A DNA stretch of 64,000 nt. Origin: Elephas maximus indicus (taxonomy: Eukaryota; Chordata; Mammalia; Proboscidea; Elephantidae). Of the stretch, positions 32,661 to 43,734 are shown in pieces. Under the pieces are notes generated by a model. That model made no database searches and was not told the DNA's origin. It saw nothing but the letters and a program-made list of their open reading frames with translations. Where the stretch lies: contig NC_064846.1 in the NCBI RefSeq assembly GCF_024166365.1, positions 26,681,866-26,745,865 on the forward strand. Direction: 5' to 3'. Made by a program: the position numbers and the translations under genes. Position 1 is the stretch's first letter. Each line of letters begins with the position of its first letter.

Positions 32661-33046
32661 CACAACTCATATGTAATGGTGGCCCTGGTGACACAACTGT
32701 TAAGCACTTGGCTGCTAACCAAAAGGTTGGCAGTTTGAACCCACCCAGCAGCTCTGTGGGAGAAAGCCCTGGCAATCTGCTTCCATAAAGATTAAAAACT
32801 CATTGCCGCTGAGTCCATTCTAACTCATAGTAACCCTGTAGGGCAGAGTAGAACTGCCCCATAGGGTTTCCAAGGAGCGACTGGTGGATTCGAACTGCTG
32901 ACCTTTTGGTTAGCAGCCAAGTTTTTAACCACTGGGCCACCAGGGCTCCCCATAAAGACTACAGCCTAGGAAATCCTATGGGGCAGTTGTACTCTGTCAT
33001 ATTGGGTTGCTATGAGTTGGAATCAACTCAACGGCACCCAACAACA
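32661..33046 (+). mobile_element. AfroSINE-type SINE interrupted by another SINE
   Basis: Head ggtggccctggtgacacaac and body to 32795, resuming with ataaagactacagcctagga and the tail to 33046. A partial duplicate head (gtagccttggtggcacaac) precedes it at about 32648. Confidence 0.88.
32797..32949 (-). mobile_element. AfroSINE-type SINE nested in a SINE
   Basis: Reverse short-form SINE inside the plus-strand SINE; an 11-bp duplication with one mismatch (cataaagatta / cataaagacta) flanks it. Confidence 0.92.
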
Positions 33047-33399
33047 ACAGACTCATATAACCAATTGCCCACTGACCATCTTCCTGTGGATGTCTCATAG
33101 ACCTCACACTCGGCATGTCCAAAATAGATCTCTTCATTCCTCCAACACCACAATGTGGTCTCACTCAATGATCTCCAGTGTTCCCATTTCAATGACTGGT
33201 ACCCTTATCCACCCAGTTGCCCAAGCCATTTCAGACCCTCCCTTCTCCCTCCCCCTTTAATCAGTCACCATGTCTTGTCAAATCCACCTCCTAAATACAT
33301 CTAAAGATTATCATTTCCTCTGTTTTCTGCCCCTGGACTATTGGCAGAGTCCCTAACTGGTTTGCCTGCCTCCACTCTCTTCCCTTTCAAAGAGAAGTT

Positions 33400-33640
33400 T
33401 AAGAATACAGGCTTTGAAGCTAGATAGATCTGTTTTTTGGTCCTATCCCTGCTACTCATCGGCTCTCTGGCCTTGGGCAAGACGTTCACCTCTCTGAGTC
33501 TCTGTTTCTTCATCTATGAAATGGGGGTAATAATAATTTTACCTACTTGCAGGGTTGTTGCCAGGATTCAATAAGACAACACATGTGCAGTGTTTAGCAC
33601 AGTGCCTGGCACACGGTAAGCGCTCAATAAATGATTGTGG
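33400..33640 (+). repeat. MIR
   Basis: MIR in order (aggctttgaagctagataga, ctggccttgggcaagacgtt, ctctgtttcttcatctatga, acacggtaagcgctcaataa). Confidence 0.85.
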
Positions 33641-34394
33641 AGTATGTGAGAAGGGGATTTAGAGAATATGGATGGCTCCAGCGGCCCACCTTTTTCACTG
33701 AAGACAACAGGTCTAAACTCTTGGACCATACCAGCTGTGGTTTGGGTATGTAGGGTCTAAAAAGGAAAGACCGTGCATTCGTGTAGACTAGGGGAGAGTG
33801 TGGATGTTACGGAAGACAGAATCAGGCTACTTTGTATTCTTGAGGTCAGGGTGGCAGCTAGGTGCTGGAGAAACAGATAGGTGCTTGGAAGCAGACTTAA
33901 CCAACCCAACTGGATCCAGCACATCTGGAGCTAGGCAGCAATGGGCAGCAAAGGTCGATGAGTAGGGGTGGAGTAGGGTGGGGCGGGGAAGAGAAACCTA
34001 AAGGAAGAACTTGGGGTCTTAATTCCAAAAATGCGGTTGGCTGGGGAAGCTGTCCACAGAAGACAACTGCTCTTGGACTTGCTCTCCCTTAGGACTTGGG
34101 ATAAAGAGGGTTAAGGAAGTGGGGCAGCTTGGGAGGGAGGGGCTAAAGTTTGAGGGTGAAGGTTGAGGGTGAAGGTTGAGTGAATGTGTTAGGACATTTA
34201 TGAAGTATATCAAGAGCAATGCATCTGTATTAGTCTTGCATCTTTTTGAGCCTTCTCTCTTTTCTCTGAATCCCAATGGTCCTTCTAATGGCAAAGTTCT
34301 CAGTTGACCCTGGCGGGTGGAGATGCCCTTATCTGTGTTAGCAGATGAATTTGTAGGACAGGTAGGGACCACAGCCCTAAAGTATGCATAAAAG
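33641..34394. other. Mostly unique sequence
   Basis: Nothing recognised apart from a small direct repeat of gagggtgaaggtt at about 34153-34178. Confidence 0.45.
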
Positions 34395-34800
34395 ACACCT
34401 TAGGTTCATTTTACAAATGAGGAAACTAAGTCCCAGAGAGGGGAAGTGACTTGCCTAAGGTCATGTTATTGTTGTTGTTAGGTGCCTTCCAGTCGATTTT
34501 TACTCAATGGCACATGCTACAACAACAAGGTCATAGGGTTAGGATTAAGAGTAACAGACAAATACTTAATGAGAGTTTATAGGTACTGCTGAACACTCGC
34601 ATGCATTATCTCCATTTAATCCTCAAGAAAACCTTATGAAGTAGAGTCAAACATTGTATTAGCACATTTTACAGATGAGAAAACTGAAGCTCAGAAAGGC
34701 TAAACCATTTGCCCAAGGCCACACAGCTAGTCAGTGGTGCAGCCAGGATTTAAACTCAAGTAGCCTGACTCCAGGGCCTTTGCTCTTAACCACCACACTC
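34395..34800 (-). repeat. Two MIR copies
   Basis: First MIR about 34395-34464 (attttacaaatgaggaaact), broken by a BovB tip; second MIR about 34580-34800 (gcccaaggccacacagctag, aggatttaaactcaagtag). Confidence 0.8.
34465..34535 (-). mobile_element. Very short BovB 3' tip
   Basis: About 65 bases of BovB tail (ttgttgttgttaggtgcctt) flanked by aaggtcat on both sides (34457 and 34527). Confidence 0.75.
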
Positions 34801-35197
34801 TACTAACACTTCTGGGCCAAAAGTTAGGTCGTCAGACTCCCAATCAGTGCTTTTTCCAGTACTCTGCATTGTCTTGGACGGAAATCCAATTTAAGTAAGT
34901 TAAATCCTGGTCTTGAATTAAGTACAATGCAAGGCGGTTTGCCACTTTAAATGGATCCTTAGTGAACTCTTATGTAAGGGAAATAACCCCATTTTTCATG
35001 CCTTCATCTATAAATTACCTGCTTTGTAATGTTCATATAGTGTGTGAACCGTCCAGGTGATGTGTGTTGGTATGCTTCCTACAGAGTATTACTGCCGACA
35101 CGTGTTCTATTTTAGGTGGCTTCTTTCTCAGCCGGTTCCGGCTGTCTCTTGAGCTGTCTTCCTACATCAGATCGTCAGTGGTGAAAGAAAGTCAGTC
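34801..35197. other. No recognised feature
   Basis: Unique, AT-rich sequence. Confidence 0.4.
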
Positions 35198-35217
35198 AAA
35201 GAGATGGGATTTTTTTT

Positions 35218-36065
35218 TTATTGTGCTTTAGATGAAGGTTTACAGAGCAAACTAGTTTCTCATTAGTTAATACACATATTGTTTTGTGACATTGGTTAAC
35301 AACCCCATGACATGTCAAAACTTTCCCCTTCTCAACCTTGGGGTCCCCATTACCAGCTTTCCTGCCCCTCCTGCCTTCTCATCCTTGCCCCTGGACTGGT
35401 GTGCCCGTTTAGTCTCGTTTTGTTTTATGTGCTTATCTAATCTTTGGCTGATGGGTGAACCTCAGGAATGACTTCATTATTGAGCTAAAAGGGTGCCCTG
35501 GAGGCCATACCCTCCGGGTTTCTCCAGTCTGTGAGCTCAGTAAGTCTGGCTTTTTTTTGTGAGTTAGAATTTTGTTCTGCATTTTTCTCCAGCTCTGTCC
35601 TGGACCCTCTATTGTGATCTCTGTCAAAGCAGTCAGGGGGGGTAGCCGGGCACCATCTAGATGTACTGGACTCAGTCTGGTAGAAGCTATGGTAGCTGTG
35701 GTCGATTAGTCCTTTGGACTAATCTTTCCCTGTGTCTTTGGTTTTCTTCCTTCTCCCTTGCTCCAGACAGGTGGACCATCCACTGGGACCAGTGGAGTAT
35801 CTTAGATGGCCACTCACAAGCTTCTAAGAGCCCAGAGGCTATTCACCAAAATAGGGTGTAGAACATTTTCTTTATAAGCTATGTTATGCCACTTAAGCTA
35901 GATGGTCGCTGGGACCATGGTCCCCACAGCCCTCAGCCCAGTAATTTGGTCCTTCAGGGAGTTTGGATGTGTCTATGGAGCTTCTGTGAACATGCCTTCT
36001 ACAAGTTGTGCTGGCTTCCCTGGTATTGTATACTGTCTTACCTTTCACCAAAGTTACCACTTATA
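35218..36065 (-). mobile_element. 5'-truncated L1, elephant type
   Basis: Reverse L1 3' UTR (attgtgctttagatgaaggt), alignable with the 3' end of the long L1 at 46961. Flanked by a 20-bp duplication starting aaagagatgggatttt (35198-35217 and 36066-36085). Confidence 0.92.
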
Positions 36066-36123
36066 AAAGAGATGGGATTTTTTTTGGACTATCCTCTGTT
36101 TCGTTTTCCCTGTACTTCTTGTT

Positions 36124-36291
36124 AGGAAACCCTGGTGGCGTAGTGGTTAAGTGCTACGGCTGCTAACCAAAGGGTCAACAGTTCGAATCCACCAGGTGCT
36201 CCTTGGAAACTCTATGGGGCAGTTCTACTCTGTCCTATAGGGTCGCTATGAGTCAGAATTGACTCGACGGCACTGGGTTTTTTTTTTTTGG
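36124..36291 (+). mobile_element. AfroSINE-type SINE, young form
   Basis: Perfect 12-bp duplication gtacttcttgtt (36112-36123 and 36292-36303). Confidence 0.95.
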
Positions 36292-36689
36292 GTACTTCTT
36301 GTTGACCAAGTAATCATTCTTATTCAGTGTTCTGTCTACATGGAGGCATGTATGCAACCACTCACTCATTCATTCATACACACTTGTTGAGCCTCTACTA
36401 TGCACCAAGCACTGTGCCAGGTCTTGGGGGTACAGTGATGAGCAAGGCTTGTACGCTTCCTGCTTTCATGGAGTTTTGGGTCTAGAGGTGAAGTGTGTGG
36501 ATTGCAAATCATTTTGTTCTCAGGTACCCCTGATTTGAACTGGGGTTGGCCCCTCTTCTCCTTTCCCGTTGCCTTAGCTTGATCTCTCATCATCTCTCCC
36601 CTCCTTGGATAATTGCAGCTGGTCAGCCAGTCTCTGCCTCCTCCCAGCCCCCACTCCAGCCTGCACATAGCAGACAGCAGCGGACAGAC

Positions 36690-37030
36690 CCCACCTTTGA
36701 AAACATCCCTTTCAACATGTCACATCCTTCCCCTGCTCAACTTGGTCAAAGTCCTTCCATGACTCCCCATTTCCTGCCAAAGGGGGCCCAAACTCCTTCA
36801 GCATCTGATCAGATTCAAGGAGCTCCGTGAGCTGATCCTGCCCTATCCTCGCCTCCCCACCCTTATTTCCTACCTGTCCCCTTGCTCTGTTTAGGGAAAC
36901 TCTTTTTACTGTCCCCATACACTGCCAACTCCTTTCTCATCTGAACTTTAGGTCCATTTCCTCAAACCCTACCGGCCCTTCAGAAGATTCAACTGGAGTA
37001 ATACCTCCTGCAGGAAGCTTTTTTCAAATG
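36690..37030 (+). repeat. L2 fragment
   Basis: L2-like (cttccatgactccccatttc, ccgtgagctgatcctgccct). Confidence 0.65.
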
Positions 37031-37194
37031 TTTTCCCCTTTCTTTCTTTCCCTTTTCTATTATCCTGGGCCCAAGGTCTTGCTGGTGTGAGGATCAAATG
37101 AGATGTCATCATGAGCAAATGCTTTGTATTGCATAATGTGAGGCTGTCTTCATATCTGCTGTCATATCGACTATTTATTGAGCATGAATCCTCT

Positions 37195-37345
37195 GCTAGA
37201 CAGTGGGGCTCAGTGGTTTACAGACATAATCTTATTGAATCCTCACAACCTTCTATGAAATAGATAATATTTATTAGCCTAATTATTCACATGAAGAAAC
37301 TGAGGTTCAGAGAAGTTGGGCATCTGGCCCAAGATCACACTTATA
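37195..37345 (-). repeat. MIR
   Basis: Reverse MIR (catgaagaaactgaggttca, gatcacacttatagatag). Confidence 0.75.
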
Positions 37346-37452
37346 GATAGAGCCATCTGGGGAGCCTGTGCTCTTTCAGGAGGTGCTCCACTGGACTAAG
37401 CCAGTTTGAATCCCAACTCTGCCTCTTTTTAGCTCCCTGTAGTTCAACTCTA

Positions 37453-37525
37453 TAAGGCAGTTCTACTCTGTCCTATAGGGTCGCTATGAGTCGGAATCGA
37501 CTCGACAGCACTGGGTTTGGGTTTA
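37453..37525 (+). mobile_element. AfroSINE tail fragment with target duplication
   Basis: Only the last 75 bases of the SINE; a 12-bp duplication tagttcaactct flanks it, so it is a 5'-truncated insertion. Confidence 0.85.
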
Positions 37526-37627
37526 GTTCAACTCTACATGGCCTTTGAGTTCTTTGACACTTTGTTTTAAAATTTTCTATTGATATTTCCCCTGGTCCTA
37601 ATTTATAATTTTATTATTGTAATCCTA

Positions 37628-37757
37628 CAGCTGCTAACCAAAGGGTCGGCAGTTCGAATCTGCCAGGCGCTCCTTGGAAACTCTATGGGGCAGTTCTACT
37701 CTGTCCTATAGGGTCGCTATGAGTCGGAATCGACTCAACGGCACTGGGTTTGGGTTG
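37628..37757 (+). mobile_element. AfroSINE-type SINE, 5'-truncated, young form
   Basis: Starts in the A-box region (cagctgctaaccaaagggtc) and is nearly identical to the young copies at 25479 and 36124. Confidence 0.9.
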
Positions 37758-37809
37758 GGTAATCCATCTCAAAGTCTTTGGGAAACAAGGTGAGGGTATA
37801 GTTAAAAAT

Positions 37810-38740
37810 ACACACAAATAAAATATGCTTCTCTTTACATGCACACCAATGGTCATTGCAGACATATTCACAATAGCCAAAAGGTGGAAACAGTCTAAAT
37901 GACCAACAGCAGGTGAACTGATAAAATGTGGTACATATACACGATGGAATATTATTCAGGCATAAAGAGAAATGAAGTCCTGATACATGCTACAACACGG
38001 ATGAACCTTGAAAACTATGCTGAGTGAAATAAGTCAATCCAAAAGTATATAGAAACCAAAGCTTATTAGGGGTGGGAGGGAGAAAGAAGGATTCCCTGCT
38101 TAGTGGACACTGAGCTTCTGTTAAGGGTGACAGAAAAATTTGGAAATGGGTAATGGTAATGGTTGAACAACATGATAAACATAACTCTTGTTGTTAGGTG
38201 CCGCCAAGTTGGTTCTGACTCATGTTGCTATGTTGTTAGGTGGCACTGAGTCCGTCTCAATACGTAGTGACCCTATGAACAACAGAACAAGACACTGCCC
38301 AGTCCTGCGCCATCCTCACAATCCTTGCTATGTTTGAACCCATTGTTGCAGCCACAATGTCAATCCATCTCACTGAGGGTCTTCCTTTTTCTCGCTGACC
38401 CTCTACTTTACCAAGCATGATGTCCTTCTCCAGGGATTTGTCCCTCTTAATAACATGTCCAAAGTAAGACAAAGTCTAGCCATCCTCACTTCTAAGTAGC
38501 ATTCTGGCTGTACTTCTTCCAAGACAGATTTGTTTGTTCTTCTGGCAGTCCATGATATGTTCACTATGCTTCACCAACACCGTAATTCAAATGTGTCAGT
38601 TCTCCTTCGGTCTTCCTTTTCATTGTCCAGCTTTCACATGCATATGAGGCGATTGAAAAGACCATGGCTTGGGTCAGGAGCACCTTGGTTATCAAAGTGA
38701 CATAACTAATGTCACTGAATTGGAGATATGAAGAATGATG
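37810..38740 (+). repeat. L1M 3' end, split by BovB
   Basis: L1 ORF2 end and 3' UTR (acaatagccaaaaggtggaa, atggaatattattcaggcat) to 38186, resuming at 38698 (taatgtcactgaattgg). Confidence 0.85.
38187..38697 (-). mobile_element. BovB/RTE 3' end, 5'-truncated
   Basis: BovB tail and C-terminal region in reverse. The tail is partly doubled (ttgttgttaggtgccgcc, then again tgttgttaggtggcact about 40 bases later). Flanked by acataact. Confidence 0.88.
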
Positions 38741-38749
38741 AAATGGCAG

Positions 38750-39420
38750 ATGCTTTGTTACATATATATGTACCACGAAGAATACTCCTGTCTCCACTCA
38801 CAGTGTCCAGAAGAGAAGTGGGTACTAGCGCTTGGTAAGCATCTTCTAACCTTGTGCTCTGTAGCCCTTGAGAAAAAGGCAATCCCAGTCAGAAGCCAAA
38901 AGTCACTTATTTCTGTGAAATAAAAGGGCATTTTGTCTGTGCCAAGTCACTCTATCAAAATGCCAAACTGTGGCATGGGCTCTATTTCCTAACAAGATTT
39001 TATTTTTATTTTGAAGGAGCCATCAGGTGGTAATGGGTGATTCACGCTTTACTTACTCTTCTTGTTTATTTCCCTTCCTTGACCTTCAGATTTTTTTTCC
39101 CTTAATGTTTGTTCCAGGTTTTGACAAAGCACTGAGGTACTTGACTTGTGTTGGAAACTCTTATTTTTCCAAGTCTTCTTAGGAAAAAAAAAAAATGAAA
39201 GGAAATGACAGTATTCCCAAACCATCTTTTCTTCCATTGGTGAATGGATTGCACCTGCTGCTTCTAAGGTCATTCCGCAATTGTTTCCTTTTACAGTAAA
39301 ACTTCATTAAGAAGACACTTCGTGAGTACCAAATGGGGATGGCTTGGGCCTTACCTGGCCTTACTTTGCCCACAGTGGGCAGAAAGGGTCATCTGAATAA
39401 ATGGATGTTGTGAGAGGGCT
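38750..39420. other. Unique sequence
   Basis: No mobile element recognised; an A-run at 39182-39195. It leads into the candidate conserved block. Confidence 0.4.
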
Positions 39421-39720
39421 TTCCATACTTCAAGGCAGCAAACTTTGTAGCTTCTTTGGCAGCACCATTTGCATGCAATTGATGTTGGGGATTCTTTTTA
39501 TGTCATTAAGGCAAGCCTCCCAAGACCTCGATTAAGCTACAATTTATTAGCCTCCTTGGAGTTACTGTGAATTGTTCGAAGCAATAAAACGTCATTTCTT
39601 TACAAGTAACCTACAATACAGATGGTCCACTAATTTGAAGGGCTACCTCCAATTAGTGTGACTAAGTGAGGCTGGACTACATTCAATTGCAATTTATTAT
39701 TTTTTTCGTCATACAAAACA
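39420..39720. promoter_or_regulatory. Candidate conserved non-coding element
   Basis: Repeat-free AT-rich block with a perfect octamer ATTTGCAT (39467-39474) followed by GCAATTGA, and inverted homeodomain-like sites CACTAATT (39628-39635) and AATTAGTG (39651-39658). No coding potential. Its target gene is unknown; XPNPEP2 is 29 kb away. By-eye inference only. Confidence 0.35.
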
Positions 39721-40840
39721 CTCTCCCTAGGCAAGAAATCTTTTTAACAGCCCCGACACTTGGGGAAAACTGGAATAGCCAGGCTCTCCCTCCGAAACAA
39801 AGATGAGCTGTCCACCCGCCTGTCCTTTGAGTTGGAACCTTAGTAATAGAGATGCCTTTGCATGGGTTCGTCCACACCCTTGTAGTCTTGACCCTTGTGG
39901 CTAAAATCATGGGCTGAAGTTAAGGGTCTGTATACGGCTAGGATGGATGATTGGTTCTGTGTAATGCTGGTCAAGTTGCTTTACCTCTCTAGGTCTGAGT
40001 TTCCTCGTTCTGCAATTGTATACTCAGCCTGTGAATGAGATTAAGGGCTGTCAGTTACTAGGGTTTAGGCTCAGTCTGTGAACAGGTTTAGGGAATATTA
40101 TGGGCCAAGATTACGGCTCAGAGAGTGGCCAGGGTTGGGCCTGGCCTGTGGTTGAAAAGCTAAGCGAATGGACCTTCTTTCTATTCTGACTGCCTTCTTA
40201 TTGATAGTCCTATGATGAGCTCAAGACACAGGACACCAATAGTAACTAGAAGAGACTGGAATTATAGAACAAAGACATTTATGAAGGTGGGGGAAAGATA
40301 CTGGATAATTTATATTTCCTGTCTAGTATTTAAACACTTTTTGTATAGAAGGAGAGTGGCAGAGGTTTACTTCACAGTCAGTGGTGTAGCAAGGAATTCT
40401 GGGATTCCAAATAAATCTTTGAAATGGGTGCCTTTCCTTGCTGTGAATTTCTCTCCCAGGGTCCCTGGCCATGGGGTGCTCCTGCGATATGGTTCAGTCA
40501 AGTGTCTAGTCTCTGCTTATACTAAGAGCAGGGAAGAAAGGAGGTAGGCTGGGCCATCTTGGCCTTGTTTTAGTTACCAAACGACAATAGCATTCCTGTG
40601 TAGCATGCTAGGGAAATGGGTTTCTCTAATCTCTTGGGAGGAATTGTAATTACCAAGTTTTGAAAAGCCTAGGGAATGTGTAACTGAGGGCTGCCTTTCA
40701 TTTGGAACAGGAAGAGACAGACACGGAGGGTGAGACTGATAAGTGAAAGGGCGTGAAGCACTATTTCCCCCTGCAGGATGCTGGGGCTGGGCTGGGGGAG
40801 ATGTAACAAGAGGTGGTGGTAGGGAATCCACCCTGCTTGA
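39721..40840. other. Unique sequence
   Basis: No gene or repeat recognised. A stretch at 40379 (cagtggtgtagcaagga) looks like one end of a hAT element without a partner. Confidence 0.4.
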
Positions 40841-40844
40841 CCTA

Positions 40845-40995
40845 AATGCTCACAACCACCCTATGAGGTCATTACCATTATTAGCCCCCATTTTACAAAT
40901 CAGGAAACTGAGGCACAGACAAAAACAGAGGTCACACTGCTAGTGAGTTGCCAAACTAATTTGAGCGTAGGGCTGTCTGACTCCAGAGTCTCCAG
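40845..40995 (-). repeat. MIR
   Basis: Reverse MIR (acaaatcaggaaactgaggc, gaggtcacactgctagtgag). Confidence 0.85.
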
Positions 40996-41134
40996 TGCTT
41001 TCCAGGAGGAAAGAACTGGTTCGTGGTTATTTCCAAGATCAAGCCCACTTATAATAGCAGGGAGACAAGGTGAAGAAGAGGTGGAAGGAGTTATGGTAAC
41101 CTGGCACCTCAAGTGCCCTGAGATGGTGTCAATG

Positions 41135-41350
41135 CTAAGAGGTAGCATAGTGTAGTGATGAAGAACATACACCAGGGATCTAACAGTCTGGGTTCAAATC
41201 CCAGACTTACCACTTCATGGCTATGTGACCTTAGGCAAGTTACTTGACCTCTCCATGCTTCAGCTTCTTCATCTGTGAAAGAGAGATCAAGGGATAAGAA
41301 TGGTACCTACTTCACCGACTTGTTATGAGGGTTGAATGAAATCAGTACAT
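41135..41350 (+). repeat. MIR
   Basis: Forward MIR (gaggtagcatagtgtagtga, tctgggttcaaatcccagac, gaccttaggcaagttacttg). Confidence 0.88.
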
Positions 41351-41393
41351 GAGCATATTTCGACAACACCTGACACACCATGAAGGCTCACCC

Positions 41394-41596
41394 ATTGAGC
41401 CCATTGCTGTCGAGTCCAATTCCGGCTCATAGCGACCCTATAGGACAGAGTAGAACTGCCCCATAGCGTTTCCAAGTCTATAATCTTAACAGAAGAGGAC
41501 TGCCACACCTTTCTCCTGTGGAATGGCTGGTGGGTTCCAACTACCTACCTCGTGGTTAGCAGCCAAGCACTTAACCACTGTGCCATCAGGCCTTCT
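41394..41596 (-). mobile_element. AfroSINE-type SINE
   Basis: Reverse full-length SINE (ttgctgtcgagtccaattcc, cacttaaccactgtgccatc). Confidence 0.9.
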
Positions 41597-42059
41597 TCCA
41601 CGAAGGCCACCTAGCTATTTAACTCCTAATATAGCAATGAAATGCACAAGCGCTGAGTCTGTGGTTGGCTGGGAGCTCGTTGAGCCTCTGATCTTCTCTA
41701 AAACCTACCTCTGGGTAGCTATGAGACTTAAATGAGGCAATGCATGACAAGAAGAGCACACAGCCAGCCCTAGCTTCCCGGCAGCTGTTTTGCATTATTA
41801 CATCAGGCCCTTGCAACTAACCCTCGGGCAGAGTCCACATTCTCCTGTTGAACGAGGATCTGGGAGGTCAAACATCACACTGGGTAGGTCAGTGGCAAGA
41901 GATGGATAAAACCTCTTGCTCTGCAAGGAATTCTGCTGTCAATGTAGCTAACTCTTAGGTTCTGCTGACAGATGATGAGGAGGGACAGGGGCCACGGCCT
42001 CACATATCATTTGTCCCAGATCTAGAGCCTGAAGAAGCTGAACCCTGCAAGGTGGTCAA
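41597..42059. other. No recognised feature
   Basis: Possible MIR remains near 41630-41760; otherwise unique. Confidence 0.4.
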
Positions 42060-42290
42060 ACCAACAGGTCAGAACACAGCCTCCAAAGCCAGACTTGCCT
42101 GGGCTCAAATCCCAGTTGTATCACATACTGTGTGACCATGGGCAAGCCACTTGACCTCCCTGAGCCTCTGTTTTCCCATCTGGAAAGTGGGAATCATCTC
42201 TGGACCTTCCTCACAGGCCCATTGTAAGAATTTACTGAACGAACACATGCAGAGAACTTAGGGCAGTGGCTGGCACGTAGTCTGAGGATT
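42060..42290 (+). repeat. MIR
   Basis: Forward MIR (gggctcaaatcccagttgta, gaccatgggcaagccacttg). Confidence 0.85.
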
Positions 42291-43382
42291 GGTGACTGAG
42301 TTTCAGAGAAACCTAGAAGATGAGTGAGAAATGCAGGCAGGCTGTGGCGCTCCTCTCCACCCTCTCCCCTTCCCCACTGGCTGGAAGATGCTCCTGTCCA
42401 AATGGGAAATGGGAGCCAAAATAGCACAATAAAGGAAAGGAAGCACTCCGGCCCAGATGGGCTCCCACTCTAGGGCCTGAGGAATGTGCTGACTCTTCAG
42501 GAACAGGCCTTTGGCAGTCACTTAACACAATGATGGAGCAAAGGGAAACGAGCACCTCTGTCACCAGGGTCGGTGCCAAGTTGTTTAAGAAGGTGGCGAG
42601 GATGTGGGCAATGGGAGGCCCCCAAACATTCCTGGAGCCAGCTCACAAAACCTCAGCAGCAGCATGCCCAGGTGAAGGTGGCTGAAGACCCACCCTCCCC
42701 CCCCATGCTCTTCCAAAGTACCCGGAGAGCAATCTTGGCCACGCATCCTAGGGTGGCTAGTGGCCCTAGAGCATGGGCTGGGTCAAGAAGGGGTCCTCAT
42801 GCTTCTTTTAGTCTATTCCACAAACTTGTATGGAATGCCAACTGGTGCTAGGTGCTGGGCTAGGAGCTATGAGGCACGCCGGGAATAAGGACACAGATAA
42901 GGTCCTTGCTCTGGAAGAACTCACAGAGGATAGAGGCTGTGCTCCCCAACAACATGGGGAAAGCATCTTTGAAACATTAAGGGGTCTGGGATTGAACGAG
43001 ACCCCTTCCCAGGGGCTTCCTTGGAAAAAGAGAACGTCTGGAAAGGATAATGCTTAACACAGAATAACCTCTAATGGTGGAATTTCAGCCATCAGCGGGG
43101 GTGTTATTTCCTGGGGGGCAGAGAGGCCACGGCAGACTGTAAGCTCACTGAAGGAAAGGCATATGTGTGTATCAATCACTTGACCAGTAGCTAGCACAAC
43201 TTTATACCTAAAGAGGTATGTAGCCAGGGCATTTAGAATTTCAATCCTTCCAGCTTTGATTGAGTGCCTACTATGTGCCAGGCACGAGGCCCAGTGCTCT
43301 CCTGTGCTTTCATATCATGGAAAACTTATCTGAGGTGGGTTAATGTATGAATCACAGAAAGGCCCTTAGGTATAATGTAACA
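42291..43382. other. Mostly unique sequence
   Basis: Short MIR/L2-like phrases near 42815-42930 and 43258-43330 (gagtgcctactatgtgccag); no gene recognised. Confidence 0.4.
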
Positions 43383-43545
43383 CCAAAAAGCCAAACCAAA
43401 CCTATTGCCATCAATTCTGACTCATAGTGACCCTGTACAGGACAGAGGAGAACTGCCCCAGAGGGTTTCCAAGGAGCAGCTGGTGGATTCGAACTGCTGA
43501 CCTTTTGGTTAGCGGCCGAATGCTTAACCACAGTTCACCAGGGCT
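43383..43545 (-). mobile_element. AfroSINE-type SINE, short form
   Basis: Reverse short SINE (ctattgccatcaattctgac, ttggttagcggccgaatgct). Confidence 0.88.
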
Positions 43546-43546
43546 C

Positions 43547-43734
43547 CAGTGGTTCTCAAAGTGTGGTCCCTGGACCAGTAGTATCAGCATCACCTAGGAA
43601 CTTTTTAGAAGGGAAAATTCTCATCCACATCCTAGATCTACTGGATCAGAAGCTCAGGGGGTGAGACCCAACATTCTGTGCTGTAACAAGCTCTCCAATT
43701 GATGCTGACACCCACTCAGGTTTGAGAACCACTG
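43547..43734 (+). mobile_element. MER5A-like hAT MITE
   Basis: 188 bases with inverted ends cagtggttctcaaa and tttgagaaccactg, the size and sequence of MER5A. Ancient eutherian element. Confidence 0.9.

Larger units (their letters stand above)
31366..33390 (+). repeat. Long L2 LINE, broken by younger insertions
   Basis: Pieces at 31366-31439, 32150-32452, 32621-32660 and 33047-33390 follow L2 order (gttatcaatgacctttgtgt, cttcctggccaatcattttt, tggatgtctcatagacctca, cctggactattggcagagtc). The gaps are an MLT1-like LTR and several SINEs. Confidence 0.75.

Noticed and set aside
40379..40400. cagtggtgtagcaagga as another hAT element
   Set aside because: No matching opposite end or 8-bp duplication was found.
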